Shown: in pieces, positions 37,702 through 47,486 of the stretch | How the letters are laid out: each line of letters starts with the position of its first letter | Position numbering within the stretch: the stretch's first letter is position 1 | From: Simplicispira sp. 125 | GTDB lineage: Bacteria > Pseudomonadota > Gammaproteobacteria > Burkholderiales > Burkholderiaceae_C | NCBI RefSeq assembly: GCF_003096555.1 | Contig: NZ_QEKM01000001.1 | Span: 3,038,001-3,102,000 of the forward strand | Direction of reading: 5' to 3' | Length of the DNA stretch: 64,000 nt | Made by a program: the position numbers and the translations under genes | Notes under the pieces: model-generated | Seen by the model: the letters and a program-made list of their open reading frames with translations, nothing else | What the model was told of the DNA's origin: nothing | Databases searched by the model: none

Positions 37702-40700
37702 TCAGCCTGGCACCATGTCCTGCGCCGGGCCGGGTCGACCGAACAGATAGCCTTGGAACTGCTGGCAACCGTTGCGCAGCAGAAACTTGCGTTGGCCCTG
37801 GGTTTCCACGCCTTCGGCCACCACTTCCAGACCCAGGCTGTGCGCCAGTGCAATCACCGTACAGGCGATGGCTGCATCGTTGGGGTCGGTCAACACGTCG
37901 CGGATAAAGCTCTGGTCGATCTTGATCTGGTCCAGCGGCAGGCGTTTGAGGTAGCTGAGAGACGAATACCCCGTCCCAAAATCGTCCAGCGAGAAGCCCA
38001 CCCCCTGATTGCGCAGCTGGTCCATTTTGGTGATGCTGTCTTCCACGTCATTCAGCAGCAGGCTTTCCGTCAACTCCAGCTTGAGCAGGCCCGGGTCGGC
38101 GCCCGTCTGCCGCAGAATGCCCAGCACCTGTTGGACATAGTCGGGATGGCGAAACTCACGCACACTCGCATTCACCGAAACACTCCACTGGCTGGTGGCC
38201 GGATGGGTGCTCCAGTGCGCCAGTTGCTCACAGGCAGACTGCAGCACCTGGCGCCCGAGGGGCAGGATCAGCCCGGTGTTTTCTGCCAATGCGATGAACT
38301 CACTGGGGAACACCATGCCCCGCTGCGGATGCATCCAGCGCACGAGCGCCTCGGCCCCCAGCACCTTTCCGTGCGCATCCACGAGCGGCTGGTAATGCAG
38401 CAGGAATTCTCCGCGCTGCAAACCCTGGCGCACATCGGCTTCCAATGCAGAACGCGCCGCAGCGGACGACTGCATGGCCGGGTCAAAAAAGCACATCGTG
38501 TTGCGCCCCTGCGCCTTGGCTTGGTACATAGCCAGGTCAGCGCGCTGAAGCAGTTCTTGCGCGGAGTGCTGGGTGCTGTGGAACATGGCGATACCGATAC
38601 TGGGCGTACTGTGCATCTCACCACCCCGGAGGTCATAGGCCTGGTTGAGTGCCACCCGAATCTGCTGCGCCACGGTTTCCGCTTCGACGGCAGCATCGCC
38701 TTCCTTGCCGTGCAGGCCTTGCAGCACCACCACGAATTCATCGCCTCCCAGCCGGGCCACGGTGTCCGTCGTGCGCACGCAGCGGGCCAGGCGCTCGCCT
38801 GCCTGCGCGAGCAGCCGGTCGCCCCAGTCGTGGCCCAGGGTGTCATTGACACTCTTGAAGTTGTCCAGATCAAGAAACAGCAGCGCTCCATGGGCCGCAC
38901 TGCGTTCACATGCCGCCGCAGCACGCTGCAGGCGTTCGAGCAACAGGCGCCGGTTGGGCAGGCCGGTCAACTCATCATAGAACGCCAGCCGCTCAATTTC
39001 GGCCTCGGTGCGTTTGCGTTCGGTGATGTCACGGGCCAGGCCACGGTAGCCCGCGAATCGGCCTTCACCATCAAAGATAGGCTCCCCACTGATCGACAGC
39101 CACTGCGGGTTATCGTCGTCATCGAGACGCTGCATCTCGAAGTCGTGGAACACTTCCCGCGCCTCCAGCTGGGCGCGGTGGATGCGCCACTGCGCTTCAC
39201 TGACGTGGGCATGGGGAAGCTCCCAGCGGGTCAAGCCCAGGTGCTTCTGGTCTGGCATACCGCCCTGCACACGCCCTTGCAGCCGGACAAAGCGCAGTTC
39301 GGCATCCTGCTCCCAGTACCAGTCGGAGGACAGCTGGGTCAGACTGCGCCAACGCGCCTCGCTCTGGCGCACAGTCTCCTGGGCTGCCATGTAATCCGAT
39401 ACGTCGGTAAACGTGCGCACCAAACCGCCGTCGGGCAACATGTGTGTGCGTACTTCGAGGTAGCGGCCGGCCGGGGTGCGCCGTACATACATGGCACACA
39501 AGCCACGCTGCGTTTCACGCGGCGTCTCTGCCGCAAGATCGAAGGGGGCCCTGGCTGCAGCCAGGCCGTCGATTTCAAAAAAACTCTCTTGAAAATCACC
39601 CCGGTCCCGCTGCAGGCGTGCCAAGTCGTCGAGGTGCGGCTTGCCCTGGAGGAGTTCATCGGGCAAATTGAGCAATTCCAGGAAGCGTTCGTTGTAGATA
39701 CAGACGCGGCCCTCCGGGTCCACATGGCAAATACCCTGCGCCACGCTGGCCAAGGTCAGCTCGAGCAGATGTGTCTTTTCTTCTAACGCTGCACTGGCTT
39801 GGGCCAACCGCGCCTCGACGTCTTTACGGGCTCTGTCGGCGCGTCGGGCCATTTCGAGTTGGCCTACGCTGCTGAGCAAGGGCTGCAGGAAGTCGATATC
39901 GTCGCTGCAATAGCCCCCGACCCGGTTGGCCACACCCACCATGGCGACCAACTGACCCCCAGCATGGATCGGCAGGCCCATGAAAGCCGTCAAAGGGGGA
40001 TGCCCGGCGGGCAAGCCGCCGGAGCGCGGATCGGACTCCGGATGGTTGCTGATCAGGGGGTCGCCGCTGATCAGCGCAGTCCCAATGAGCGAATGCGGTT
40101 GATCAAACACCATCCCCTGCTCGGCCACTTGCGCGTAGCGCTGGCGCGAAAAATCATCCCAGCTGATGTCGCTGATAGCATGCACCCGAAGGCACGGAGT
40201 GCTGCCCGGCCGACTCTCGACCTGCCCCACCATGCCAAAAGCACTGTCGGTCAGCGCCAGCACTTCCTGCAACAAAACTTCAAAGGTGCTCCGGGGCGGG
40301 GCGCTGGCAATGAAAAGCTCCTGCGCTCGCGCAATCGCTTGCAAAAGCCGGTGCTGGCGGGCCTGCCCAGCCGACAACGCATGGCGGTCGGCGCTGCGCG
40401 CCAAGGCTTTGTCCATCTGGGCAGACAAAGTGAGAAGGTATTGCTGCGCTGCATCCTGCACCACGAAATCAGCAAATCCATGCCGCAAGGCCAGCGCCGC
40501 ATGCGCCTCCTCGCCCTCGGGGATGAGGATTAAGGCCGGCGTGTCCTGCACGACGGCCAGGACATCGTAGGCCGACCCATCGGCCAGGCGCCGCGCCGTC
40601 AGCAACACATCAATGGGTTCGTGCAGAAGCAAGGCCCGGGCTTGCACCACCGTCCTGGCCCGCACCAAATGCCAGTTTTGCAAAGGTGCCCCCAACGCCA

Positions 40701-40758
40701 GAACCATAGCCTGGGCGCGGGCATCATTGCTTTCGATCAGCAGAACTGTGACGGGCAT
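37702..40758 (-). CDS. Multi-sensor GGDEF/EAL cyclic-di-GMP protein
   Basis: A 1018-aa soluble protein. In order: a receiver-like domain (about 1-120) lacking the phospho-Asp (the strand-3 position reads DVLLTARRL), a GAF domain (about 150-310), two PAS domains (about 340-460 and 465-590, the second with a PAC-like tail EGRFAGYRGLARDITERKR), GGDEF (about 595-760, intact LGGDEFVVV) and EAL (about 775-1015, intact AEALVRW, plus DDFGTGYSSL and IKIDQSFI). Both catalytic motifs are complete, so it may make and degrade c-di-GMP, with output set by the sensors. The receiver is probably a pseudo-receiver. Confidence 0.93.
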   Translation of the reverse strand: MPVTVLLIESNDARAQAMVLALGAPLQNWHLVRARTVVQARALLLHEPIDVLLTARRLADGSAYDVLAVVQDTPALILIPEGEEAHAALALRHGFADFVVQDAAQQYLLTLSAQMDKALARSADRHALSAGQARQHRLLQAIARAQELFIASAPPRSTFEVLLQEVLALTDSAFGMVGQVESRPGSTPCLRVHAISDISWDDFSRQRYAQVAEQGMVFDQPHSLIGTALISGDPLISNHPESDPRSGGLPAGHPPLTAFMGLPIHAGGQLVAMVGVANRVGGYCSDDIDFLQPLLSSVGQLEMARRADRARKDVEARLAQASAALEEKTHLLELTLASVAQGICHVDPEGRVCIYNERFLELLNLPDELLQGKPHLDDLARLQRDRGDFQESFFEIDGLAAARAPFDLAAETPRETQRGLCAMYVRRTPAGRYLEVRTHMLPDGGLVRTFTDVSDYMAAQETVRQSEARWRSLTQLSSDWYWEQDAELRFVRLQGRVQGGMPDQKHLGLTRWELPHAHVSEAQWRIHRAQLEAREVFHDFEMQRLDDDDNPQWLSISGEPIFDGEGRFAGYRGLARDITERKRTEAEIERLAFYDELTGLPNRRLLLERLQRAAAACERSAAHGALLFLDLDNFKSVNDTLGHDWGDRLLAQAGERLARCVRTTDTVARLGGDEFVVVLQGLHGKEGDAAVEAETVAQQIRVALNQAYDLRGGEMHSTPSIGIAMFHSTQHSAQELLQRADLAMYQAKAQGRNTMCFFDPAMQSSAAARSALEADVRQGLQRGEFLLHYQPLVDAHGKVLGAEALVRWMHPQRGMVFPSEFIALAENTGLILPLGRQVLQSACEQLAHWSTHPATSQWSVSVNASVREFRHPDYVQQVLGILRQTGADPGLLKLELTESLLLNDVEDSITKMDQLRNQGVGFSLDDFGTGYSSLSYLKRLPLDQIKIDQSFIRDVLTDPNDAAIACTVIALAHSLGLEVVAEGVETQGQRKFLLRNGCQQFQGYLFGRPGPAQDMVPG

Positions 40759-40986
40759 GGTCTGCTTTCAAGCGCGGTGCGTGCAGTCTGGCTGCGCCGC
40801 TGAGGGAAAGAGGGTGGCTTGATTATGCGAGCCCGGCTCCGTTCCTGCACGATTTTTCACATTGGCAGGACGGGTCGGTACTGTGTCCGGCACGGTGCCG
40901 ACACAGAATCGGGATGATTACACTTGCCCGGTGCCCTAGCGCTCGTTCTTTCGCAGTGCAGCGCCCGCAGCCTCTACAGGATTCCT

Positions 40987-41541
40987 ATGCAAGCCCTCAG
41001 CGTTAACGATTTTCTTCGCCAGCATATTCGCACTGTCCCCGACTGGCCCGCGCCAGGCGTGCAGTTCCGCGACATCACTCCCCTGTTGCAGGATCCCAAG
41101 GTGTTCCGCGTACTGATTGATGCTTTCGTACACCGCTATATGGACAAGACGGTTCGTCCCGATGTCGTTGCCGGGCTGGATGCGCGTGGTTTTATTCTTG
41201 GCGCGGTGGTGGCGTATGAACTCAACGTCGGCTTTATACCGATTCGCAAAAAAGGCAAGTTGCCATTCACCACAGTCGCTGAGACTTACGAACTGGAATA
41301 CGGCAGCGCGACGGTCGAACTGCACACCGATGCCGTACGCAAGGGCGACCGCGTGCTGCTCATCGACGATTTGATCGCCACCGGGGGAACCATGATGGCG
41401 GGCAAGAAGTTGCTGGAGAAACTAGGCGCCGAGGTCATGGAAGGTGCCGCCATTGTCGATTTGCCCGAACTGGGCGGCTCCGCACGCCTGCGTGACAGCG
41501 GTTTATCGCTGTTCACGTTGGTCGATTTCGCTGGCCACTGA
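40987..41541 (+). CDS. apt: Adenine phosphoribosyltransferase
   Basis: A 184-aa purine salvage enzyme forming AMP from adenine and PRPP. The N-terminal block [18 protein letters not shown] and the PRPP loop [17 protein letters not shown] are diagnostic, as is [12 protein letters not shown]. Start 40987 was preferred to a frame beginning at 40924, because cagga lies just before it and the length then matches the family. Confidence 0.95.
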   Translation: MQALSVNDFLRQHIRTVPDWPAPGVQFRDITPLLQDPKVFRVLIDAFVHRYMDKTVRPDVVAGLDARGFILGAVVAYELNVGFIPIRKKGKLPFTTVAETYELEYGSATVELHTDAVRKGDRVLLIDDLIATGGTMMAGKKLLEKLGAEVMEGAAIVDLPELGGSARLRDSGLSLFTLVDFAGH

Positions 41542-41562
41542 GTCGCGCCGGAGCGCGATCAC

Positions 41563-42399
41563 TTATAGATCGCCGTACTGGGTTCCGCTGAGATCCTGTT
41601 GCCGGGAATCACTTTCGGGCATTTCAGTATCGGCAAAATCATTGTGCAGCAGAGGTGAAGAGCGCATGGGGCCCGAACGCACGGGCACGCCTGGAGCCGC
41701 CGTTGCTGCGGGCCGCCCGGCGGAAGCCAGTGCCTGCTTGAAGGCAGCCACTTCATCGGCCTCGATCGGGTCAAAGCGCGCTGGCTCTGCGCGAGGCGTT
41801 GGAACAACCGCCGCAACCGCCGCAACCGCCGCGGGTATCGCGGCACGCACCACTGGCGCGGCTGGGGCCACCGCTGGACTGCGGGCCGGGACCGCTGCCG
41901 GTGGTCTGGGTTGTGCAGCAACCGGCGCGCGGGCCGACGCCACGCCTTGCATAGGCACCCCCACTGCTACATGGTCGTTCAAACGCCAATAGACGGCGTT
42001 GACTGCGATGTCGTATCGCGTCTTGGCCGTCTGTGCGATCAAGGCCTCGATTTCGCTCAATCGGGCGGTATCACCACCGTATTCGCGTGTCAGATCCATC
42101 ATCACCAGGAACTGGCGGCCCCGCTGATCCAGCGAAAGCACCTTGAATTTATAGCTGGCCGAAAGAACGGCTGCGCGTACCATGGCATCACGCACCACCG
42201 CATACAACAGTTCGCGCCGCTCCATGCGCTCGTTCTTGCGGTTGGCGGCATGTTCGGCGGGCACCGCTTGCGCGACAGGCCTGCCGTCACGCCCCGGCAC
42301 CATCGGCACCGTGGCATCGGCGTTAAGCAGACCCGATGGCTCGGCCATGCGGGACTGGGCCGATGCGGGCTTGCGCGTGAACCAACTGAACAAGGACAT
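41563..42399 (-). CDS. Conserved-looking protein of unknown function
   Basis: A 278-aa protein, not recognised. Residues about 1-15 (MSLFSWFTRKPAS) resemble a short amphipathic leader. A folded segment of about 110 residues (ERRELLYAVVRDAMVRAAVLSASYKFKVLSLDQRGRQFLVM, given as a description of helix-strand order) is followed by a long Ala/Pro/Val linker (about 150-215) and an acidic tail (IEADEVAAFKQAL...DLSGTQYGDL). The start is taken at 42399 because gaagaaag precedes it and the first 12 codons of the longer frame look non-coding. It lies between apt and a cyclic-nucleotide-domain gene. The disordered linker suggests a scaffold or regulatory role, but nothing more can be said. Confidence 0.65.
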   Translation of the reverse strand: MSLFSWFTRKPASAQSRMAEPSGLLNADATVPMVPGRDGRPVAQAVPAEHAANRKNERMERRELLYAVVRDAMVRAAVLSASYKFKVLSLDQRGRQFLVMMDLTREYGGDTARLSEIEALIAQTAKTRYDIAVNAVYWRLNDHVAVGVPMQGVASARAPVAAQPRPPAAVPARSPAVAPAAPVVRAAIPAAVAAVAAVVPTPRAEPARFDPIEADEVAAFKQALASAGRPAATAAPGVPVRSGPMRSSPLLHNDFADTEMPESDSRQQDLSGTQYGDL

Positions 42400-42507
42400 G
42401 GTTTTCTTTCTTCGGTGAGCGCGGGAAATTTGCAAACGAGTGTAACTTGCGTCCTTGGTCCTGTGAGTTCGCTACCGCACTCGATTGTTTACGTCACCCT
42501 CCGTATG

Positions 42508-42999
42508 TCAGGTTGCTGCAACGCGGCGACGGCGATTCGCCAGGCGTTTGGCCATCACCCCCCCCACAGCCATCACCAAACTGAGGGCAATGGCGGGCTG
42601 GCGGTTGCTCAGTTCGCTAAACCGCAAGGCCGTCAGCGCCCACAACTTGCAGGCTGTGGCAGCCTGGACCGTGGCGCTGCGCGGACGCATCGAAAAGAAG
42701 GCCCCCTCGCCCACAACCGAACCGGCGGGCACGATGGCCATGCGCACCCGGGATTTTTCGTCCTCAAAGTGCACGCTCAGACTGCCGCTTTCGACCAGGT
42801 AGAGAGTTCGGTCCGCAGCACCCTGGTTGAACAATAGCTGGCCCGCAGCCAAGCTGTGGGGCTGCAGGTAAGGCGACAGGGCCTCCCATTGTTCGCTTTT
42901 GAGGGGGTTGGTCAGGCTGTCTTCGGCACTGGCCTGCGCAATGGCATTGACGAGTCCTTGAAGGTCTAATCTGGTCGGAGTAGGGATAGCTGCATTCAT
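42508..42999 (-). CDS. Single-domain cyclic-nucleotide-binding protein
   Basis: A 163-aa Crp-type beta-roll domain without any DNA-binding domain. The roll is visible as LQPHSLAAGQLLFNQGAADR, TLYLVESGSLSVHF, and GSVVGEGAFFSMRPRSATVQA, the last containing the G-E-x...R-(S/T)-A-x-V phosphate-binding pattern of CRP proteins. It may bind cAMP, c-di-GMP or another ligand and act on a partner protein. Start 42999 is preferred; a 13-residue upstream extension has no clear ribosome site either. It follows mnmE on the same strand after about 85 bases. Confidence 0.8.
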   Translation of the reverse strand: MNAAIPTPTRLDLQGLVNAIAQASAEDSLTNPLKSEQWEALSPYLQPHSLAAGQLLFNQGAADRTLYLVESGSLSVHFEDEKSRVRMAIVPAGSVVGEGAFFSMRPRSATVQAATACKLWALTALRFSELSNRQPAIALSLVMAVGGVMAKRLANRRRRVAAT

Positions 43000-43083
43000 G
43001 ATTCTGATGAAGCTATCCGTATTACGGGCCGCACACAAGCACTGTTTACCCCTGCTTACACAATCAGCAGAGGAACAACCGCC

Positions 43084-44490
43084 CTATTTGCCGATACAGA
43101 AACTGGAGAAGATGACCCCGAGCAAATCATCGGACGTGAATTCGCCCGTGATCTCGCCCAGGGAATTTTGCGCCAGGCGCAGTTCCTCGGCCAGCAGATC
43201 GAGCGCGGGTTCTCGTGCGTCCAGCTGCCCGGCTGCCGTTTCGAGATGCGCCTGCACGGCCTGCAGGGCTTGCACATGGCGAGCACGGGCGATGTAGACC
43301 CCCTCGGCCGACGACTGCCAACCTGCCACGGCCAGCAGGGCCTGTCGCAAGTCCTCCAGCCCCGTCCCCGTGCGCGCAGACACGCGAACACCCGATGCAT
43401 CGGTGGCAACGCCGCTGCAATCGGTCTTGTTCCAGACATTGATGACGGGTACCGAGCCGGGCAACCTCGCGGCCATGGCCCGGGCAATGGCATCGTCGGC
43501 CAACTGGTAGTCGGGCAGGTTGCAGCGCGTAAGGTCGTGCAGAAAAAGCACCGCATCGGCACCTGCGATTTCGTTCCAGGCACGGGCGATACCGATGCGC
43601 TCCACCTCGTCCTGGCTTTCGCGCAGTCCAGCGGTGTCGATCACATGCAGCGGCACACCCTCGATCTGGATGGTTTGCTGCACCGTGTCGCGGGTCGTGC
43701 CGGCAATCGGGGTGACGATCGCCAGCTCGGCCCCGGCCAGCGCATTGAGCAGCGAGCTTTTGCCGGCGTTGGGCTGGCCCGCGATCACCACCTTGATACC
43801 TTCGCGGAGCAAAGCTCCTTGCCGGGCACGCTGCTGAATCTGCTGCAAGATATGCTCTAATTTTGAGAGCTGCCCGCGCGCGTCTGCCTTGCGCAAGAAG
43901 TCGATTTCTTCTTCAGGAAAATCCAGTGTGGCCTCGACCAGCATGCGCAGGTGAATCAGTGCATCGCGCAGCGCATGGATTTCCTGCGAGAAGGCCCCCG
44001 AGAGCGAGCGGCTGGCACTGCGGGCTGCGGCAGACGTCGAGGCATCGATCAGGTCGGCGATGGCCTCGGCCTGCGCCAGATCGATCTTGTCGTTGAGAAA
44101 AGCCCGTTCGGTGAACTCGCCCGGCTGGGCCACGCGCAGGCCAGGCAGAAGGGGCTGACCCGTAACGGGGTGCGCCTGGGCCGCGGCTTCCAGACAGCGG
44201 GCCAGCAGCAGCTGCAGCACCACGGGGCCACCATGGGCCTGCAGTTCCAGCACATCCTCGCCGGTATAGGAGTGGGGTGCCGGGAAATACAGGCCCAGGC
44301 CCTGGTCGATCGGCTGGCCTGCGGCGTCGCGGAAGGGCAGGTAGGTGGCCTCGCGCGGCTGCAAGCTGCGCCCGCAAAGCACCTCGACCAGTGCCGCGAG
44401 CCCCTTGCCCGAAATACGCACGATGCCCACGCCACCGCGCCCAGGGGCGGTGGCAATGGCGGCGATAGGGTCGTGATGGCGGGGCAGCAT
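43084..44490 (-). CDS. mnmE: tRNA uridine-5-carboxymethylaminomethyl modification GTPase MnmE
   Basis: A 468-aa GTPase that with MnmG modifies C5 of U34 in several tRNAs. It has an N-terminal folate-binding domain ([22 protein letters not shown]), a helical domain, and an inserted G domain (about 225-385) with G1 [15 protein letters not shown]3 DTAGLRES and G4 NKTD. The C-terminal CIGK contains the catalytic cysteine. Length is normal. It follows yidC in the conserved order rpmH-rnpA-yidD-yidC-mnmE. Confidence 0.97.
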   Translation of the reverse strand: MLPRHHDPIAAIATAPGRGGVGIVRISGKGLAALVEVLCGRSLQPREATYLPFRDAAGQPIDQGLGLYFPAPHSYTGEDVLELQAHGGPVVLQLLLARCLEAAAQAHPVTGQPLLPGLRVAQPGEFTERAFLNDKIDLAQAEAIADLIDASTSAAARSASRSLSGAFSQEIHALRDALIHLRMLVEATLDFPEEEIDFLRKADARGQLSKLEHILQQIQQRARQGALLREGIKVVIAGQPNAGKSSLLNALAGAELAIVTPIAGTTRDTVQQTIQIEGVPLHVIDTAGLRESQDEVERIGIARAWNEIAGADAVLFLHDLTRCNLPDYQLADDAIARAMAARLPGSVPVINVWNKTDCSGVATDASGVRVSARTGTGLEDLRQALLAVAGWQSSAEGVYIARARHVQALQAVQAHLETAAGQLDAREPALDLLAEELRLAQNSLGEITGEFTSDDLLGVIFSSFCIGK

Positions 44491-44507
44491 AAAACGCTCC
44501 TTAATCA

Positions 44508-44605
44508 GGAGCTGTCAGCGCTTGATAAGCCTCAAATTCAGATGGTTTTATATCTGAAAATCAATGGATTCAAGCGCAAGCAGCTTCTATTTCAATAGCA
44601 CCCGC
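44508..44605. repeat. Dispersed repeat copy between yidC and mnmE
   Basis: Contains ggagctgtcagcgcttgat, a hairpin from tcagatggttt and atatctgaaaatcaatgg, then attcaagcgcaagcagctt and caatagcac. It shares TCTGAAAATCAATG and CAAGCGCAA with the copy at 28372-28460. Confidence 0.65.
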
Positions 44606-44613
44606 GTGCACTC

Positions 44614-46317
44614 TTACTTGAACTTAGGCAGGTTGAACTGCGGCGGCACGCCCATGCGGGTGTTGATGATCCACTGCTGGGCGATGGACAACAGGTTGTT
44701 CGTCAACCAATACAGCACCAGGCCGGCCGGGAAGAAGAAGAACATCACGCTGAACATCAGCGGCATCAGCCACATCATCTTGGCCTGCATCGGATCGGGC
44801 GGCGCGGGGTTCAGGGCCGTCTGGAGCAAGGTGCTGAGTGTCATCAGCACGGGCAGGATGAAGAACGGATCGGGGGCCGACAGGTCATGGATCCAACCCA
44901 CCCACGGAGCGTTGCGCATCTCCACGCTGGAGAGCAGCACCCAGTAGAGAGCAATGAACACCGGAATCTGGATCATGATGGGGAAGCAACCGCCCATGGG
45001 GTTGACCTTCTCCTCGCGGTAGATGCGCATCATCTCCTGCTGCATCTGCTGCGGCTTGTCCTTGAGGCGCTCGCGCATCTCGGTGATCTTGGGGTTGATG
45101 GCCTTCATCTTGGCCATGCTGGCGTACGCCTTGGCGTTGAGCCAATAGAACATGATCTTGAGCAGCAGCACCAGGCCGACGATGGACCAACCCCAGTTGC
45201 CCAGGATCTTGTGCAGCTGGTCCAGCAACCAGTACAGAGGCTTGGACAAAATGGTGAGCCAACCATAATCCTTGACCAATTCCAGCCCTGGGGCCAGTTT
45301 TTCCATGGAGGTCTCGACCTGTGGGCCGACGAACAGGCGCGCGTCCAGCGTCTTGCTGGCGCCCGGTGCAATGCTGTCAAGCGCAGCGATCATGCCCACC
45401 GAGTACAGGTTGCTATCGACCTTGCGCGCGAAATTTTCACGTTTCTGGCCTTCGGGCAGCAGCCAGGCCGATGCGAAGTAGTGCTGCACCATGGCGACAT
45501 AGCCACTGCTGCTTTCCTTCTCGAACTCAGCCTTGTTTTCTTCGATGGCCTTGAATTCGATCTTCTGGTATTTCTTTTCCTGGGTGAACACCGCAGGGCC
45601 CGTGAAGGTGGAATAGAACGACGATTCTCCAGGCGGCTTGTTGCCGTCGCGCACCAGCTGCAGGTACAACTTGGGCTCTACAGGGGCCGTGCCGGTGTTG
45701 ACAACTTCATGCCGCACCGCGATGTCGTAGGCGCCGCGCTTGACCGTCCAGGTCTTCACGAGCTTGACGCCGCCGAGGTCGGGCGACTCGAAACGCACGC
45801 TCAGCTCTTGCGCTCCGTCCTTGAGCTCACGCTCGCCCGGAACCACATGCATCACCGTCTTGTGCGTAGGAAAGCCCCCGCCGATCAGACCCGTTTGGGC
45901 CATATAGACGCGCTGGGCGCTGTCGTCGAGCAGAACAAAATGCTTGCTGCGATCGACCAGGTCGACGTGCTGAAGCAGCTCGGCGTGGATGAGCGAACCG
46001 CCTTCGCTGTCAAAGCGCAGTTGCAGCACATCGGTGGTGACCTCAACTGGCTCACGGCGCACTGGAGCGGCAGCAACCGGTGCGACTTCGCCGGGCACGG
46101 CAGCGGCACCGGTCTGCACGGCTGTGGTGGCTGGAACAGAGGCTGCACCGCTTGCTGGCAGCGAGGCACCATTTTCAGCCGCAGGCGCGTTGGCCGTCAC
46201 TGCCGGCCCTGGGAAGAAAAGCGCTTTGTGCCCGTTGTGCACCTGCCATTTGTCCCAGAGCAGGACCATGGAAAAGCCAAATATCACCCACAGGATGGTG
46301 CGCCGGATGTCGTTCAT
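44614..46317 (-). CDS. yidC: Membrane protein insertase YidC
   Basis: A 567-aa inner-membrane insertase. A helix at about 6-24 (TILWVIFGFSMVLLWDKW) and a Pro/Ala-rich linker are followed by a large periplasmic domain (about 90-350) and the conserved five-helix core (about 360-560). Core segments include LYWLLDQLHKILGNWGWSI, INPKITEMRERLKDKPQQMQ, and GGCFPIMIQIPVFIALYWVL. It inserts and folds membrane proteins alone or with SecYEG. Its start overlaps yidD by four bases. Confidence 0.97.
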   Translation of the reverse strand: MNDIRRTILWVIFGFSMVLLWDKWQVHNGHKALFFPGPAVTANAPAAENGASLPASGAASVPATTAVQTGAAAVPGEVAPVAAAPVRREPVEVTTDVLQLRFDSEGGSLIHAELLQHVDLVDRSKHFVLLDDSAQRVYMAQTGLIGGGFPTHKTVMHVVPGERELKDGAQELSVRFESPDLGGVKLVKTWTVKRGAYDIAVRHEVVNTGTAPVEPKLYLQLVRDGNKPPGESSFYSTFTGPAVFTQEKKYQKIEFKAIEENKAEFEKESSSGYVAMVQHYFASAWLLPEGQKRENFARKVDSNLYSVGMIAALDSIAPGASKTLDARLFVGPQVETSMEKLAPGLELVKDYGWLTILSKPLYWLLDQLHKILGNWGWSIVGLVLLLKIMFYWLNAKAYASMAKMKAINPKITEMRERLKDKPQQMQQEMMRIYREEKVNPMGGCFPIMIQIPVFIALYWVLLSSVEMRNAPWVGWIHDLSAPDPFFILPVLMTLSTLLQTALNPAPPDPMQAKMMWLMPLMFSVMFFFFPAGLVLYWLTNNLLSIAQQWIINTRMGVPPQFNLPKFK

Positions 46318-46607
46318 GGAGACTTCTTTGGTGAGGATGTAGAGGAGGCCGGTGCAATCAACCGGGAAAACAACCGTGTGGCGCGTGGCGCCTCCTGCGG
46401 CACCGGATCATGGCCCCCGTCACACCAGGGGTGGCAGCGCGCCAATCGGCCCAGCGTCAACCAGGCCCCCGCTGCTGCGCCATGCTGCTGCAGAGCCTGC
46501 AGCGAATACGCCGAACAGGTGGGCTCGAACCGACACGCCGAGCCCAGCCAGGGGCTGAGCAACAGCCGGTAGCCCTTGACCAGCATGACCAACAAACGCT
46601 GCATCAT
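46314..46607 (-). CDS. yidD: Membrane protein insertion efficiency factor YidD
   Basis: A 97-aa amphipathic membrane-associated protein. The family signature is clear: GYRLLLSPWLGSACRFEPTC (three-residue-spaced Cys region), YSLQALQQHGAAAGAWLTLGRLARCHPW. It lies between rnpA and yidC with four-base overlaps on both sides. Confidence 0.95.
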   Translation of the reverse strand: MMQRLLVMLVKGYRLLLSPWLGSACRFEPTCSAYSLQALQQHGAAAGAWLTLGRLARCHPWCDGGHDPVPQEAPRATRLFSRLIAPASSTSSPKKSP

Positions 46608-47029
46608 GCTGGCGCCTGCCCGGAAGGAAAGGGGCGCGCGGCCGCACGCTCGAACAGTTGGAGAAGTTCAGTCCGCACCGCTTGTTTGAGCACACAGGAA
46701 CTGGCGCTGAAAAACTGCTTGCGGTCAAATGTGGCACGCAAGCGCACTACATGTGCATCGGGCGGCAGTTGCGGCTCCAAGGCCGCCGCTACGGCATAGA
46801 TTTGCCGTTTGATGGCATTGCGCGTAACGGCCCGGCGGGCCCAGCGCTTGGGTACCATGGCCCCCAGCCAGACACCGGACACCCCAAACAAGGGGGGCGT
46901 ACCCGGCGCAAGCGGTACACACGCAGACGCGCCCAGCACCAGACGGTGCAGGGCAAAGTGGGTGGTACGGGCCACAGTTTCACCGGCCATGGTGGCCTGG
47001 AATTGCGGGCGCGTTTTCAGCCGTTGCAT
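46604..47029 (-). CDS. rnpA: Ribonuclease P protein component
   Basis: A 141-aa basic protein that assists RNase P RNA in 5' maturation of tRNAs. The RNR motif region is seen as KRWARRAVTRNAIKRQIYAV. The frame continues far upstream to 47347 across rpmH, but ATG 47029 (MQRLKTRPQF) fits the family start. It is slightly longer than average, with a 20-residue C-terminal extension. It follows rpmH after about 60 bases. Confidence 0.94.
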   Translation of the reverse strand: MQRLKTRPQFQATMAGETVARTTHFALHRLVLGASACVPLAPGTPPLFGVSGVWLGAMVPKRWARRAVTRNAIKRQIYAVAAALEPQLPPDAHVVRLRATFDRKQFFSASSCVLKQAVRTELLQLFERAAARPFPSGQAPA

Positions 47030-47091
47030 GAATACGCCCCCGCTGGAGCCTGGTGGCGCAAACCGGAATGCGATCCGAGACCTGCAGGGCC

Positions 47092-47226
47092 TCAGACGGC
47101 CAGGCGCTTGCGGCCCTTGGCACGGCGGGCGTTGATGACGGCGCGACCACCACGGGTCTTCATGCGCACCAGGAAACCGTGGGTACGGGCGCGGCGCGTC
47201 TTGGAGGGTTGGTAAGTGCGTTTCAT
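47092..47226 (-). CDS. rpmH: 50S ribosomal protein L34
   Basis: A 44-aa highly basic protein starting [19 protein letters not shown] and ending AKGRKRLAV, the near-invariant L34 sequence. Start 47226 has a ggag-like site just upstream in leftward reading (tcctaggaactccc region). First gene of the leftward rpmH-rnpA-yidD-yidC-mnmE series; divergent from dnaA. Confidence 0.98.
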   Translation of the reverse strand: MKRTYQPSKTRRARTHGFLVRMKTRGGRAVINARRAKGRKRLAV

Positions 47227-47486
47227 GGGAGTTCCTAGAGGTTTTCAGGGTAAAACGCGCCTTCTTCAGAACGGCGCGCACAATCTCATTGCCCTGAACA
47301 CATTCAGGGAAACCGAAAATTATCGCAGGCTTATTCGATTGAAGCAATGCCGTCCAGCGAATTATCCCTTCAACCCACCCCCCGTTTACCCCTGGATATG
47401 CGCCCGCGACGTTGTGGATAACTCCTTGATAAGCTACAATCCGCAGCCTTTAACCGTTCCCTCTATCCACAACAAGAACCCCTGAA
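47227..47486. other. Putative oriC and dnaA promoter region
   Basis: This 260-base gap between rpmH and dnaA is the usual origin site in Burkholderiales. It has one perfect DnaA box, TGTGGATAA at 47413-47421, and one single-mismatch box CTATCCACA at 47463-47471. Weaker look-alikes are TTATCGCAG near 47326 and TTATCCCTT near 47365. A dnaA promoter is suggested by TTGTGG (47412-47417), 17 bases, then TACAAT (47435-47440); the perfect box overlaps its -35. A leftward rpmH promoter must lie in the first half. Confidence 0.7.

Noticed and set aside
37753..39786. 677-residue plus-strand open frame
   Set aside because: Antisense to the GGDEF/EAL gene with intact motifs; composition (His, Gln, Arg rich) is typical of a shadow frame.
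43858..43884. Possible further copy of the dispersed repeat inside mnmE
   Set aside because: Only a short GCTCTAATTTTGAGAGC-like palindrome is present, without the AAGCGC core.
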